Shown: positions 20,200-29,230, counted from the first letter of the stretch. The stretch: DNA of 64,000 bases from 2-02-FULL-66-14 sp037443705 (GCA_037443705.1 JBBINV010000001.1:1-64000); one strand, 5' to 3'. Notes: generated by a model from the sequence alone, not told the origin. Translations and numbers: made by a program.

Positions 20200-21171
20200 A
20201 TGATGACCCTCTCGAAGGTCGCGGCGGCATTTGCGTCGGCCGGCTTGCTCGCGTTCGCCGCGCCCGCTGCTCTCGCTCAGCAGAAGTTCATCACCATCGG
20301 CACGGGCGGCGTCACGGGCGTGTATTACGCGGCGGGCGGCGCGATCTGCCGTCTCGTGAACAAGGACCGCGCCAGGCACGGCATCCGCTGCTCGGTCGAG
20401 TCGACCGGCGGCTCGGTGTTCAACATCAACACCATCAAGGCGGGCGAGCTCGACATGGGCGTGGCGCAGTCGGACGTGCACTACAACGCGGTGAAAGGGG
20501 CGGCCCAGTTCAAGGAGCCGATGAAGGAGCTGCGCTCGGTGTTCGGCCTGCACCCGGAGCCGGTGACCGTGGTCGCCCGCAAGGAGGCGAACGTCAAGAG
20601 CTTCTCCGACTTCAAGGGCAAGCGCTTCAACGTCGGCAACCCCGGCTCGGGCACGCGCGCCTCGCTCGAGGAGCTGATCGGGGCGATGGGCTGGAAGCTC
20701 TCGGATTTCGCGCTCGCTTCCGAGCTCAAGGCCGACGAGCACGGCCCGGCGCTCTGCGACGGCAAGATCGACGGCTTCTTCTATCTCGTGGGGCATCCAT
20801 CGGCCAACATCCAGGATCCGACCACGGTCTGCGGCGCCAAGCTCGTCTCGGTCACCGGTCCCGCGGTCGACAAGCTCGTCACGGAAAAGCCCTACTACGC
20901 CCGGGCGACCATCCCCGGCGGCCTCTACCCGGGCAATCCGCAGGCGACCGAGACTTACGGGGTGCTGGCGACCTTCGTGTCGTCCTCCAAGGTCCCGGCG
21001 GACACGATCTACGCCGTGGTGAAGGCGGTGTTCGACAATTTCGACGAGTTCAGGAAGCTGCACCCCGCGCTCGGCGTGCTCAAGCCCGAGAACATGGTGA
21101 AGGACGGGCTCTCGGCGCCGCTGCACGACGGCGCGCTCAAGTACTACCGGGAGAAGGGCTGGGCGAAATGA
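20200..21171 (+). CDS. TAXI family TRAP transporter solute-binding protein
   Basis: Periplasmic receptor of a TRAP transporter, 323 residues. A signal peptide (VAAAFASAGLLAFAAPAALAQ) is followed by the TAXI signature FITIGTGGVTGVYYAAGGAICRLVN and STGGSVFNINTIKAGELDMGVAQSD. FKGKRFNVGNPGSGTRA and the region around residues 180-200 are typical of the family. The two ATGs at 20200 and 20203 are preceded by GAGGAGGAGG. The permease gene starts 20 bp after its stop. Ligands of this class include dicarboxylates and amino acids such as glutamate; the specific ligand is not visible. Confidence 0.93.
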   Translation: MMTLSKVAAAFASAGLLAFAAPAALAQQKFITIGTGGVTGVYYAAGGAICRLVNKDRARHGIRCSVESTGGSVFNINTIKAGELDMGVAQSDVHYNAVKGAAQFKEPMKELRSVFGLHPEPVTVVARKEANVKSFSDFKGKRFNVGNPGSGTRASLEELIGAMGWKLSDFALASELKADEHGPALCDGKIDGFFYLVGHPSANIQDPTTVCGAKLVSVTGPAVDKLVTEKPYYARATIPGGLYPGNPQATETYGVLATFVSSSKVPADTIYAVVKAVFDNFDEFRKLHPALGVLKPENMVKDGLSAPLHDGALKYYREKGWAK

Positions 21172-21191
21172 GCTGCTGAACGGGTCGGCAC

Positions 21192-23774
21192 GTGGCTACG
21201 AAGCCAGGCGCCGACCTGCAGCAGCTCGTCGCCGACGCCGATACCGGCGCTCGCGCCGCGGCCGGCGCGAGCGGCAAGCTCGTTCTGGCGGCAGCGCTCG
21301 GCTGGTCGCTGTTTCAGCTCTGGTATGCCTCGCCCATGCCGTTCGCGCTCGGCTGGGGCGTGCTGAACGACACCGAGGCGCGGTCGCTTCACCTCGGCGT
21401 GGCGCTGCTCCTCGCGTATCTCTGCTTTCCCGCCCGGGCAACCCCGGCGCAGCGCCGGCGCATTCCCGCGCTCGACTGGGTTCTCGCGGGCCTCGGGGCG
21501 TTCGCCGGGGCGTATTTCCTTTTCTTCTACGCCGAGCTCGCCACGCGCCCCGGACAGCCGAACCTGCAGGACATCGTTGTCGCTACGGCGGGGCTCGTGC
21601 TTCTGCTCGAGGCAACGCGCCGCGCCGTGGGCCTGCCGATGACGGTCCTGGCGCTCCTGTTCCTCGCCTACATCATGCTCGGCCGGCACCTGCCCGAGGT
21701 GATCGCGCACAAGGGCGCTTCCTGGGAGCGGATGCTCTCGCACCAGTGGCTTACCACCGAGGGCGTCTACGGTGTCGCGCTCGGCGTTTCCGTGAGCTAC
21801 ATCTTCATCTTCGTGCTGTTCGGCGCGATGCTCGATCGCGCCGGCGCCGGAAACTACATGATGCAGGTGTCGTTTGCGCTCCTCGGGCACCTGCGTGGCG
21901 GGCCGGCGAAGGTCGCGGTGGTTTCCTCGGCGCTGAACGGACTGATCTCGGGCTCGTCGGTCTCGAACGTGGTCTCGGGCGGCATTTTCACGATCCCGCT
22001 CATGACCAAGGCCGGATACGGCGGGGTCAAGGCGGGCGCCATCGAGACCGCTTCGTCGGTGAACGGCCAGATCATGCCGCCGGTGATGGGCGCGGCGGCA
22101 TTCCTGATGGTCGAGTACGTGGGCATACCCTACACCGACATCGTCAAGCACGCGTTCCTTCCGGCGGTGGTCTCCTACATCGCGCTCTTCTACATCGTTC
22201 ACCTGGAGGCGCTGAAGCTCGGACTCGCGCCGATGGCGCAGGCCCGGAGCCGCACGCTGACGCAGAAGGCCGTAGCGTGGGGACTGGGTGTTTCGGGAAC
22301 GATCGTCGTGTGCAGCGCGATCTGCTTCGTGGCCGAAGCCGCGAAGACTCTCTTCGGGGCAGGCGCGCCCTGGGTCCTCGGCGGGCTGCTCGCGGGGCTC
22401 TATGTGTTCACGGTATGGGTGGCGGCGCGCTGCCCGGATCTCCCGCCGGACATCGACGTCGACAATCCGGTGCTGCCGGAAACCTGGCCTACGGTGAAAG
22501 CCGGGATCCATTTCCTCATCCCGATCGGCGTGCTCATCTGGTGCCTGATGATCGAGGAGTTCTCGCCGTCCCTCTCCGCGTTCTGGGCCACCGTGAGCCT
22601 CGCCGCGCTCATGGCGACGCAGCGGCCGCTCACCGCGTGGTTCCGGCGCCGGGAATTCTCGCGCGAAGAGCTGAAACGCGGCTTCGCCGACATCATCGGC
22701 GGCCTCAATGACGGGGCGCGCAGCATGGTGGGGATCGCCATCGCCACAGGGACTGCCGGCATCATCGTAGGAGGCATCACGCTCACGGGCCTGGGACTTC
22801 GCATGACCGATTTCGTGGAAGTCGTGTCGCAAGGCAACGTGTTCGCGATGCTGCTCTTTACCGCGTTCGTGTGCCTGGTGCTGGGTCTGGGCGTGCCGAC
22901 CACCGCCAACTACATCCTGGTCGCGACGCTGATGGCGCCGGTGATCGTCGAACTCGGCGCGCAGTCGGGGCTCGTGATCCCGCTCATCGCCGTGCACCTG
23001 TTCGTCTTCTATTACGGGATCATGGGCGACATCACGCCGCCAGTCGGCCTGGCGAGCTTCGCGGCGGCCGCGATTTCGGGCGAAGACGCGATCAAGACCG
23101 GGATCCAGGGCTCGGTGTACGCGCTGCGCACCGTCGTGCTGCCGTTCGTGTTCGTGTTCAACCCGATGCTGTTGCTGATCGACGTGCGCGGCTGGTTCGA
23201 GGTACTCCTGGTCGCGTTCGCCGCGATCGCGGCTTCGCTCGTGTTCGCGGCTGCGACGCTCGGCTGGTTTCGCTCGCGCTGCAAGTGGTGGGAGATCGTG
23301 CTTCTGCTCGGTGCGACCTTCGCTCTGTTCCGTCCGGACTATTTCATGGATTTCGTCAAGGCGCCGTACACGGAAGTGCCGGCAAAGGAAATCTTCGCCG
23401 TCGCGAAAGCGCTCGAGCCCGACGACCGGCTCGTGCTCGTGATCGAGGGGACCAATGTGGAAGGCGAGGACGTACGCAAGACGGTAGCCGTCCAGCTCGG
23501 CAAGCCGGGCGAGGGCCGCGCGCGGCTCGCCGAAGCAGGGCTCTCGGTCGCGGCACTGGGGCCCGAGGTGCGCGTGACGGCGGTGAAATTCGGCAGCCGC
23601 GCGAAGAAATCGGGCTTCGAGCAGGGCTTCAGAATCGCGGCGGTGAAGGTACCGAACGACCGTCCGTCCGAGCACTGGGTGTACCTCCCGGCGCTTGCGC
23701 TGGTCGTGCTCGTGTATTTCATGCAGCGCGCGCGGGAAGCGCGAGCGCGAGCGCCCCTGCCCCGGCAGAGCTGA
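21192..23774 (+). CDS. fused TRAP transporter permease (4TM/12TM) with DUF3394 tail
   Basis: Fused small (DctQ-like) and large (DctM-like) membrane subunits of the TAXI-TRAP system whose receptor is upstream. Of 860 residues, the N-terminal part has hydrophobic helices typical of the 4TM subunit. The DctM core follows: ALNGLISGSSVSNVVSGGIFTIPLM, GAIETASSVNGQIMPPVMGAAAFLM, LGLGVPTTANYILVATLMAPV and YYGIMGDITPPVGLASFAAAAISG. The last 230 or so residues resemble the DUF3394 extension of TAXI permeases, with further helices. Starts with GTG. Its last 56 nt overlap the 3' end of the convergent MFS gene. Confidence 0.92.
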   Translation: MATKPGADLQQLVADADTGARAAAGASGKLVLAAALGWSLFQLWYASPMPFALGWGVLNDTEARSLHLGVALLLAYLCFPARATPAQRRRIPALDWVLAGLGAFAGAYFLFFYAELATRPGQPNLQDIVVATAGLVLLLEATRRAVGLPMTVLALLFLAYIMLGRHLPEVIAHKGASWERMLSHQWLTTEGVYGVALGVSVSYIFIFVLFGAMLDRAGAGNYMMQVSFALLGHLRGGPAKVAVVSSALNGLISGSSVSNVVSGGIFTIPLMTKAGYGGVKAGAIETASSVNGQIMPPVMGAAAFLMVEYVGIPYTDIVKHAFLPAVVSYIALFYIVHLEALKLGLAPMAQARSRTLTQKAVAWGLGVSGTIVVCSAICFVAEAAKTLFGAGAPWVLGGLLAGLYVFTVWVAARCPDLPPDIDVDNPVLPETWPTVKAGIHFLIPIGVLIWCLMIEEFSPSLSAFWATVSLAALMATQRPLTAWFRRREFSREELKRGFADIIGGLNDGARSMVGIAIATGTAGIIVGGITLTGLGLRMTDFVEVVSQGNVFAMLLFTAFVCLVLGLGVPTTANYILVATLMAPVIVELGAQSGLVIPLIAVHLFVFYYGIMGDITPPVGLASFAAAAISGEDAIKTGIQGSVYALRTVVLPFVFVFNPMLLLIDVRGWFEVLLVAFAAIAASLVFAAATLGWFRSRCKWWEIVLLLGATFALFRPDYFMDFVKAPYTEVPAKEIFAVAKALEPDDRLVLVIEGTNVEGEDVRKTVAVQLGKPGEGRARLAEAGLSVAALGPEVRVTAVKFGSRAKKSGFEQGFRIAAVKVPNDRPSEHWVYLPALALVVLVYFMQRAREARARAPLPRQS

Positions 23775-24912
23775 GCGCGGCGGCCGCGAAAGCCGCGTCC
23801 GGTCCGGCGCGCTCGACCAGCCAGCCGCCCGTCGCGATCCCGATCCCCACGCCGGCGAGCAGCCCGGTCGCCGACCAGGTGAAGGCTTCAGTAGTGTGGC
23901 GCGAGGACGCCGTCTTCGCGACCAGTATCGATTGCATCGTGAGAGCGGGCGCCATGACCAGGCCGGCGATCACGCTCAGGGCGGCGAAGAGCCACTCGTC
24001 TCCTGCGCCCGCAAGGAGCGCGATTCCGCCGCCCATGATCGCGAGCGTGAGCGCGAACTGGCGCGCGAGCGGCATGCCCCAGCTGCGGCTTCCATAGGCG
24101 AGGCCGCCCGCGACGCTTCCCGCGCTCATCAGCCCGAGCAACACGCCGGCGAGCGCGGGGCGGCCTGCCGCGGCGGCGAACGCGGTGACGCCGATCTCGA
24201 CCATGCCGAAGGCGATGGCGTAGCAAAGGATCACCGCGAGAAGCCTCCCGAAGCCCCGCTCGCCGAGCGGTCCGAAGATCGAGGCTCCGGCGTGCGGCTC
24301 GATGCGCCAGCGCAAAAGCGCGGGCGAGCCGAGGAACGCGAGCGCGCCGGCGCCCGCACAGGCCGCCGCGAACAGCACGGCAGCGGCCGGCGAGGCAGCC
24401 GCGACGAACAGCGCCACCAGCATAGGGCCGACGATGAATAGGGTCTCGATCAGCACCGCCTCGAGCGAGAACGCCGCGGCGAGGAGCGGTTCGTCGCCCA
24501 GGCTCCGACGGAAAAACGTGCGCATGCACGCCGTGATCGGCGGGAAACTCGCGCCCGCGAAGAAACCGAGGGCAAGCGTGGCGGCAAGGTGTGAGCCTCC
24601 GCGAACCGCCATGACGAGCGCGGTGAGCGCCGCCGGAAAAGCGAACGCGCACCCGACGAGCACCCCGCGCGGACCGGCGCGATCGATGATCCGGCCGAGC
24701 GCGGGCGCAAAGCACGCGAGCCCCGCTACGTATGCAGCGCTGGCGATTCCGCCGCGCGCGAAGGAGCCGCTCGTTTCCTGCACCAGCAGGAGTATCGCCA
24801 ATCCGGTCACACCGATCGGGAGCCGGCCGAGAATCGAGCTCAGAACTACCGCCTTCATGTGGGGACGGCGCAGCAACTCGGCGTAGCGGACTAGCGAAAT
24901 CATGGGGGCCAA
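23719..24912 (-). CDS. MFS transporter
   Basis: Major facilitator superfamily permease of 397 residues with about 12 hydrophobic helices. The N-terminal half carries GLACFAPALGRIIDRAGPRGVLVGC, a form of the MFS loop 2-3 signature (G-x3-D-R-x-G). No ligand can be inferred. Family members of this Ala/Gly-rich type are usually annotated as drug or unknown-solute exporters. The start may be ATG 24912 or the ATG three codons later. An inverted repeat at 24951-24969 and two parS sites lie just upstream. Confidence 0.85.
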   Translation of the reverse strand: MAPMISLVRYAELLRRPHMKAVVLSSILGRLPIGVTGLAILLLVQETSGSFARGGIASAAYVAGLACFAPALGRIIDRAGPRGVLVGCAFAFPAALTALVMAVRGGSHLAATLALGFFAGASFPPITACMRTFFRRSLGDEPLLAAAFSLEAVLIETLFIVGPMLVALFVAAASPAAAVLFAAACAGAGALAFLGSPALLRWRIEPHAGASIFGPLGERGFGRLLAVILCYAIAFGMVEIGVTAFAAAAGRPALAGVLLGLMSAGSVAGGLAYGSRSWGMPLARQFALTLAIMGGGIALLAGAGDEWLFAALSVIAGLVMAPALTMQSILVAKTASSRHTTEAFTWSATGLLAGVGIGIATGGWLVERAGPDAAFAAAALSSAGAGALALALPARAA

Positions 24913-24950
24913 GGCACGGAAGGGCGCGCGATTGTCGCACGCCAGACAAG

Positions 24951-24969
24951 GATGCTGCGGTGCAGCATC
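24951..24969. repeat. inverted repeat upstream of the MFS gene
   Basis: GATGCTGC (24951-24958) and GCAGCATC (24962-24969) form perfect 8-bp arms around GGT, 38 nt upstream of the MFS start. The core TGCTGC-N3-GCAGCA also occurs at 38927-38941, upstream of the coiled-coil/cyclase operon. It could be an operator; no regulator is known. Confidence 0.5.
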
Positions 24970-24984
24970 TTGACAAGTCGCGGT

Positions 24985-25000
24985 TGTTCCACGTGAAACA
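24985..25000. promoter_or_regulatory. parS: parS site 1
   Basis: TGTTCCACGTGAAACA combines the two common forms of the ParB recognition palindrome, with the left half as in TGTTCCACGTGGAACA and the right half as in TGTTTCACGTGAAACA. It differs from perfect symmetry at one base pair. It lies upstream of mnmG, about 2.5 kb from parA-parB, as expected for an origin-proximal centromere site. Confidence 0.92.
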
Positions 25001-25022
25001 GCTTCTGGTTTCGACCCGGCTT

Positions 25023-25038
25023 GGTTTCACGTGGAACG
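25023..25038. promoter_or_regulatory. parS: parS site 2
   Basis: GGTTTCACGTGGAACG shares the 14-bp parS core with site 1 but in the opposite orientation of its asymmetry, and its outermost bases deviate from the consensus T and A. The two sites start 38 bp apart. It overlaps the mnmG leader. Confidence 0.85.
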
Positions 25039-25072
25039 TTCGCGTATCATGGCGCCCCCTGAGGGTGGTCGG

Positions 25073-26911
25073 ATGCGCTTTCCCGAAGAATTTGACGTGA
25101 TCGTGGTGGGTGGCGGCCATGCCGGCACCGAGGCCGCCCTCGCCTCCGCCCGGATGGGCTGCCGGACGCTTCTCCTCACCCACAATCTTGAGACCCTCGG
25201 GCAGATGTCATGCAACCCGTCGATCGGTGGCATCGGCAAGGGGCATCTGGTGAAAGAGATCGACGCGCTCGGCGGAGCGATGGCGCTCGCTACCGATGAG
25301 GCCGGGATTCAATTTCGCACCCTCAATTCGTCCAAGGGGCCGGCGGTGCGGGCTACCCGTGCCCAAGCCGACCGGTCGTTGTACAAGAAGGCGATTCGGT
25401 TGCGGCTCGAGAGTCAGCCGAATCTGGTTCTCTTTCAGCAGGCGGTGGACGACATCGTCCTCGAAGGCGGGCGCGCGCGCGGCGTCGTGACTCAGCTGGG
25501 GATTGGATTCTCGGCCCGGGCCGTCGTGCTCACCGCCGGGACCTTTCTCTCGGGTCTCGTGCATGTCGGCCTGCAGAATTACCAGGCGGGGCGCGCCGGC
25601 GATCCGGCCTCCGTGACACTCGCCGCGCGGCTGCGCGAGCTCAAGCTCCCCGTCGGTCGCCTCAAGACCGGGACGCCGCCGCGGCTCGACGGCAACACGA
25701 TCGATTTCTCGCGAACTGAGGTTCAGCCCGGCGATTCGCCCGAACCGGTCTTTTCTTTCGTCGGGCGACGGGAGCTGCACCCGGCGCAGTTGCCGTGCTG
25801 GGTGGTTCATACCAATGCGCGTAGCCACGAGATTATCCGCGGGGCTCTGGATCGCTCGCCCATGTTCACCGGCGTCATCCAGGCCGTGGGGCCGCGCTAC
25901 TGTCCGTCGATCGAGGACAAGATCCATCGTTTCGCCGGTAAGGAAAGTCACCAAATCTTCCTTGAGCCCGAAGGCCTTACGACGCGTGAGATTTACCCCA
26001 ATGGCATTTCTACGAGTCTGCCGTTCGATGTCCAGCTCGAGCTGGTGCGCTCGATTCGGGGTCTGGAACGTACGCACATCCTACGGCCCGGCTATGCCAT
26101 CGAATATGACTATTTCGATCCGCGCTCGCTGAAGAGCTCGCTCGAAACGAAGGCAATCCCGGGGCTCTTCTTCGCCGGGCAGATCAACGGTACGACCGGC
26201 TACGAGGAAGCCGCCGCCCAAGGGCTCCTCGCGGGGATCAACGCCGCGCGCCAAGTCCGCGGGCTCGAGCCTTGGTGCCCGAGGCGCGACGAGGCCTATC
26301 TCGGGGTGCTTGTAGATGATCTCATTACACGAGGCATCTCCGAGCCCTACCGCATGTTCACGAGCCGGGCCGAATATCGGCTTCATCTTCGCGAGGACAA
26401 TGCGGATCTGCGCCTGACTCCGGTGGGCCGGAAGCTCGGCTTGATCGACGATGCGCGCTGGGACGCCTTCTGCCGGAAGCGCGATGCGATTGCACGCGAA
26501 CAGGAGCGCCTCAGGTCCACCTGGGCGAATGGCCAATCCCTTGCGCAACTGCTTCGCAGGCCTGATGTGAGTTATCGCTCACTTGCGCAATATCCTAATG
26601 CGGGTGACTTGGTTGAAGATCCGATCGTCTCGGAGCAGGTCGAGATTCAGGCCAAGTACGAAGGCTATATCGCGCGCCAGCGCGATGAGGTCGAGCGGCG
26701 CGCAGCCCAGGAATCGCTTGCGCTTCCCGCGGACCTCGACTACACGACCGTGCGCGGGCTGTCCTCCGAGGTTCAGCAAAAGCTCAATTGCCATCGCCCC
26801 GAGACGGTGGGCCAGGCCGCGCGCATTTCCGGGGTGACGCCCGCCGCAATATCGCTTTTGCTCGTGCATCTGAAGCGGGGCTTCGGACCGAAGCAGAAGA
26901 AGAGCGCATGA
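25073..26911 (+). CDS. mnmG: tRNA uridine-5-carboxymethylaminomethyl(34) synthesis enzyme MnmG (GidA)
   Basis: FAD-dependent partner of MnmE in wobble-uridine modification. The N-terminal dinucleotide-binding motif VIVVGGGHAGTEAALASARMG is followed by the GidA signatures GQMSCNPSIGGIGKGHLVKEIDALGG and GPAVRATRAQADR. GRLKTGTPPRLD, the second signature GQINGTTGYEEAAAQGLLAG, and EPYRMFTSRAEYRLHLREDNAD are also intact. Length is 612 residues from ATG 25073, which is preceded by GAGGG; in-frame ATGs at 25031 and 25049 are less likely because the first overlaps parS site 2. The stop overlaps the rsmG start (ATGA). Confidence 0.97.
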   Translation: MRFPEEFDVIVVGGGHAGTEAALASARMGCRTLLLTHNLETLGQMSCNPSIGGIGKGHLVKEIDALGGAMALATDEAGIQFRTLNSSKGPAVRATRAQADRSLYKKAIRLRLESQPNLVLFQQAVDDIVLEGGRARGVVTQLGIGFSARAVVLTAGTFLSGLVHVGLQNYQAGRAGDPASVTLAARLRELKLPVGRLKTGTPPRLDGNTIDFSRTEVQPGDSPEPVFSFVGRRELHPAQLPCWVVHTNARSHEIIRGALDRSPMFTGVIQAVGPRYCPSIEDKIHRFAGKESHQIFLEPEGLTTREIYPNGISTSLPFDVQLELVRSIRGLERTHILRPGYAIEYDYFDPRSLKSSLETKAIPGLFFAGQINGTTGYEEAAAQGLLAGINAARQVRGLEPWCPRRDEAYLGVLVDDLITRGISEPYRMFTSRAEYRLHLREDNADLRLTPVGRKLGLIDDARWDAFCRKRDAIAREQERLRSTWANGQSLAQLLRRPDVSYRSLAQYPNAGDLVEDPIVSEQVEIQAKYEGYIARQRDEVERRAAQESLALPADLDYTTVRGLSSEVQQKLNCHRPETVGQAARISGVTPAAISLLLVHLKRGFGPKQKKSA

Positions 26912-27534
26912 CGCCGCGCGCGGTGCTGGAGCGGGGCCTGGCCGAGCTTTCGCTGCCGCTGGCGGGCCCTGCGCGCGACCAGCTCCTCGCGTATCTCGAG
27001 TTGCTCGCGAAATGGAACCGCACCTACAACCTGACCGCGGTTCGCGATCCGCTCAAGATGGTCACGCACCACCTGCTCGATTCGCTCGCGGTGCTGCCCG
27101 AGCTGCCCGCGGGCGCGCTCGCCGACGTGGGCTCGGGCGCGGGCCTGCCCGGTATCCCGATCGCGATCGCCGAACCCGGGCGCCGCGTCACGCTGAACGA
27201 TTCGAGCGAGAAGCGTGGCGCGTTCCTGCGCCAGGCGGTGATCGAGCTCGGCCTGGCAAACGCGGCCGTGCATCTCGGGCGTGCCGAGCGCTGGCGTCCG
27301 CTCGCGCGCTTCGCGGTGGTGATCTCGCGCGGCTTTGCCGAACTCGCGGATTTCGTCGCTGGCTGCCGGCATCTCGTCGCGCCGGCGGGGATCCTCGCGG
27401 CGATGAAGGGCGCTTATCCGCGCGACGAACTCGCGCGCCTGCCGCGCGACTGCGATTGCGGCGACGTGCGCCGGCTCGACGTGCCGATGCTCGGGGCGAC
27501 GCGCCATCTCGTGCTGTGCCGGCTGCAGGGCTGA
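26908..27534 (+). CDS. rsmG: 16S rRNA m7G527 methyltransferase RsmG (GidB)
   Basis: SAM-dependent methyltransferase for N7 of G527 in 16S rRNA; loss gives low-level streptomycin resistance in other bacteria. The N-terminal WNRTYNLTAVRDPLKMVTHHLLDSLAVLP and the SAM motif ADVGSGAGLPGIPIAI, then NDSSEKRGAFLRQ and VVISRGFAEL, are typical. Length is 208 residues. The ATG overlaps the mnmG stop, so translation is probably coupled; parA starts 2 nt after its stop. Confidence 0.96.
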   Translation: MTPRAVLERGLAELSLPLAGPARDQLLAYLELLAKWNRTYNLTAVRDPLKMVTHHLLDSLAVLPELPAGALADVGSGAGLPGIPIAIAEPGRRVTLNDSSEKRGAFLRQAVIELGLANAAVHLGRAERWRPLARFAVVISRGFAELADFVAGCRHLVAPAGILAAMKGAYPRDELARLPRDCDCGDVRRLDVPMLGATRHLVLCRLQG

Positions 27535-27536
27535 GC

Positions 27537-28337
27537 ATGGGCCGCACTCTCGCGGTGGTGAACCAGAAGGGCGGCGTAGGCAAAACGACCACGAGCGTCA
27601 ATCTTGCTGCCGGTCTCGCGAGCGCAGGCAAGCGCGTGCTGCTGGTCGATCTCGACCCTCAGGGCAACGCGACGATGGGTAGCGGCATCGACAAGCGCGC
27701 TCTCTCGCGCACCGTCTATCATGTGCTGCTGGGTCTCGGCGAAGTCGCATCGATCCGCAAGCGCTCCGAGTCCGGCGGCTACGACCTGCTGCCTGCCAAC
27801 CGCGAGCTCGCCGGGGCCGAGGTGGAGCTGGTCGAGCTCGCCAACCGCGAGGGGCGGCTGCGCACGGCGCTCGCCGCAATCCTGAACCAGTACGATTACG
27901 TACTGATCGACTGCCCCCCGTCGCTGTCGCTGCTCACGATCAACGGGCTGGTGGCCGCGCACGCGGTCCTGATCCCGATGCAGTGCGAGTACTACGCACT
28001 CGAGGGTCTGTCGGACCTGGTCGGTACCGTCAAGCGGGTCCGTGCGCACCTGAACCCGGCGCTCGAGATCGCCGGATTGCTGCGCACCATGTACGACCCG
28101 CGCAACACCCTCGCGCTGCAGGTATCGCAGCAGCTCGAGACGCATTTCGGTGACAAGGTCTACCGCACCATCGTGCCGCGCAACGTCCGCCTCGCGGAGG
28201 CGCCGAGCTACGGCGCGCCAGCGGTGCGCTGGGACCGCGCATCGAAGGGCGCGCAGGCCTACCTCGCGCTCGCCGAGGAAGTGCTGGCAAGGGAGAGAAC
28301 CGATGAGCAAGCCGAAGGGACTGGGGCGCGGGCTTGA
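27537..28337 (+). CDS. parA: chromosome-partitioning ATPase ParA (Soj)
   Basis: Deviant Walker-type ATPase that moves ParB-parS complexes apart. NQKGGVGKTTTSVNLAAGLA at about residues 9-28 is the Walker A region with the signature lysine; LLVDLDPQGNATMGSG, YVLIDCPPSLSLLTINGL and VPRNVRLAEAPSYGAPAV complete the family pattern. It has no N-terminal HTH, so it is the short chromosomal type (266 residues). The 3' end overlaps parB by 35 nt. Confidence 0.97.
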   Translation: MGRTLAVVNQKGGVGKTTTSVNLAAGLASAGKRVLLVDLDPQGNATMGSGIDKRALSRTVYHVLLGLGEVASIRKRSESGGYDLLPANRELAGAEVELVELANREGRLRTALAAILNQYDYVLIDCPPSLSLLTINGLVAAHAVLIPMQCEYYALEGLSDLVGTVKRVRAHLNPALEIAGLLRTMYDPRNTLALQVSQQLETHFGDKVYRTIVPRNVRLAEAPSYGAPAVRWDRASKGAQAYLALAEEVLARERTDEQAEGTGARA

Positions 28338-29145
28338 AGCGCTCCTGGGGGGCGAGGAGCCGGCGCGGGGCGACGCGCTCGCGACATTGCCGGTGGGCGC
28401 GATCGGCCCGGGACGGTATCAGCCGCGCACGAGGATGGACGAGGCCTCGCTCGCGGAGCTCGCGGCCTCGATTCGCGCGCAAGGGTTGATGCAGCCGGTG
28501 CTCGTTCGCCCGCTGGAGCGCGATCGCTACGAGCTGATCGCGGGTGAGCGGCGCTGGCGCGCGGCGCAGCTCGCGGGGCTGCGCGAGATTCCGGCGCTGG
28601 TGCGCGAAGTCCCGGACGAGACCGCGCTCGCGATGGCGCTGATCGAGAACATTCAGCGCGAGAACCTGAATCCCATCGAGGAGGCGACGGGGCTGCAGCG
28701 CCTCGTGGACGAATTCCGCATGACCCACGAGCAGGTGGCCGATGCCGTCGGCCGATCGAGGAGCGCGACCACCAACCTGCTGCGGCTTCTCAAGCTGGCC
28801 AAGCCCGTGCAGGACATGCTCGCCGCGGGCGCGCTGGAGATGGGCCATGCGCGCGCACTCCTGGCGCTTGATGGCGCCCGCCAGATCGAGGCCGCGAACC
28901 GCGTCACGGCGCGCGGGCTCTCGGTGCGCGAAGCCGAAAAGCTCGCCGCGCGACTGCTGCGCGGGGCCGGCAAACGGCGTGCCGTTCGCCGCATCGATCG
29001 CGATCTCGCACGGCTCGAGGAGGAGGTCTCCGAGCGGCTCGGTACAACCGTCGAAATCCGGCCCGGCGCGAAGGGGCGGGGCAAGGTGATCGTGTTCTAT
29101 TCGAACCACGAGCATCTGGATCAACTGCTGCGCAAGCTGCGCTGA
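28303..29145 (+). CDS. parB: chromosome-partitioning protein ParB (Spo0J)
   Basis: CTP-dependent DNA clamp that loads at parS. Starts MSKPKGLGRGLEALLGG, the usual ParA-interacting N-terminus. The ParB/Srx domain contains QPRTRMDEASLAELAASI, ELIAGERRWRAAQLAGL and ALIENIQRENLNPIEEA, followed by an HTH (MTHEQVADAVGRSRSATTNLLRLL) and a C-terminal dimerisation domain. Length is 280 residues. Two matching parS sites are present about 3.3 kb upstream. Confidence 0.97.
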   Translation: MSKPKGLGRGLEALLGGEEPARGDALATLPVGAIGPGRYQPRTRMDEASLAELAASIRAQGLMQPVLVRPLERDRYELIAGERRWRAAQLAGLREIPALVREVPDETALAMALIENIQRENLNPIEEATGLQRLVDEFRMTHEQVADAVGRSRSATTNLLRLLKLAKPVQDMLAAGALEMGHARALLALDGARQIEAANRVTARGLSVREAEKLAARLLRGAGKRRAVRRIDRDLARLEEEVSERLGTTVEIRPGAKGRGKVIVFYSNHEHLDQLLRKLR

Positions 29146-29171
29146 CGGGACGGTTTTTGCAGCGCGAAAAA

Positions 29172-29200
29172 TTGACCCGAGCAGAAAGAAAATCTATACT
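29172..29200 (+). promoter_or_regulatory. sigma-70 promoter of the ATP synthase operon
   Basis: TTGACC (29172-29177), a 17-nt spacer and TATACT (29195-29200) lie in the parB-atpI gap, 30 nt before the atpI ATG. Both hexamers match the consensus at five of six positions with optimal spacing, the best promoter seen in the window. Confidence 0.82.
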
Positions 29201-29230
29201 TCCGCGCCTTTACCGGATGCGCGGGGAACG

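Noticed and set aside
29146..29230. Terminator between parB and the atp operon
   Set aside because: A T-run follows the parB stop, but no GC-rich hairpin precedes it; the region is better explained by the atp promoter.
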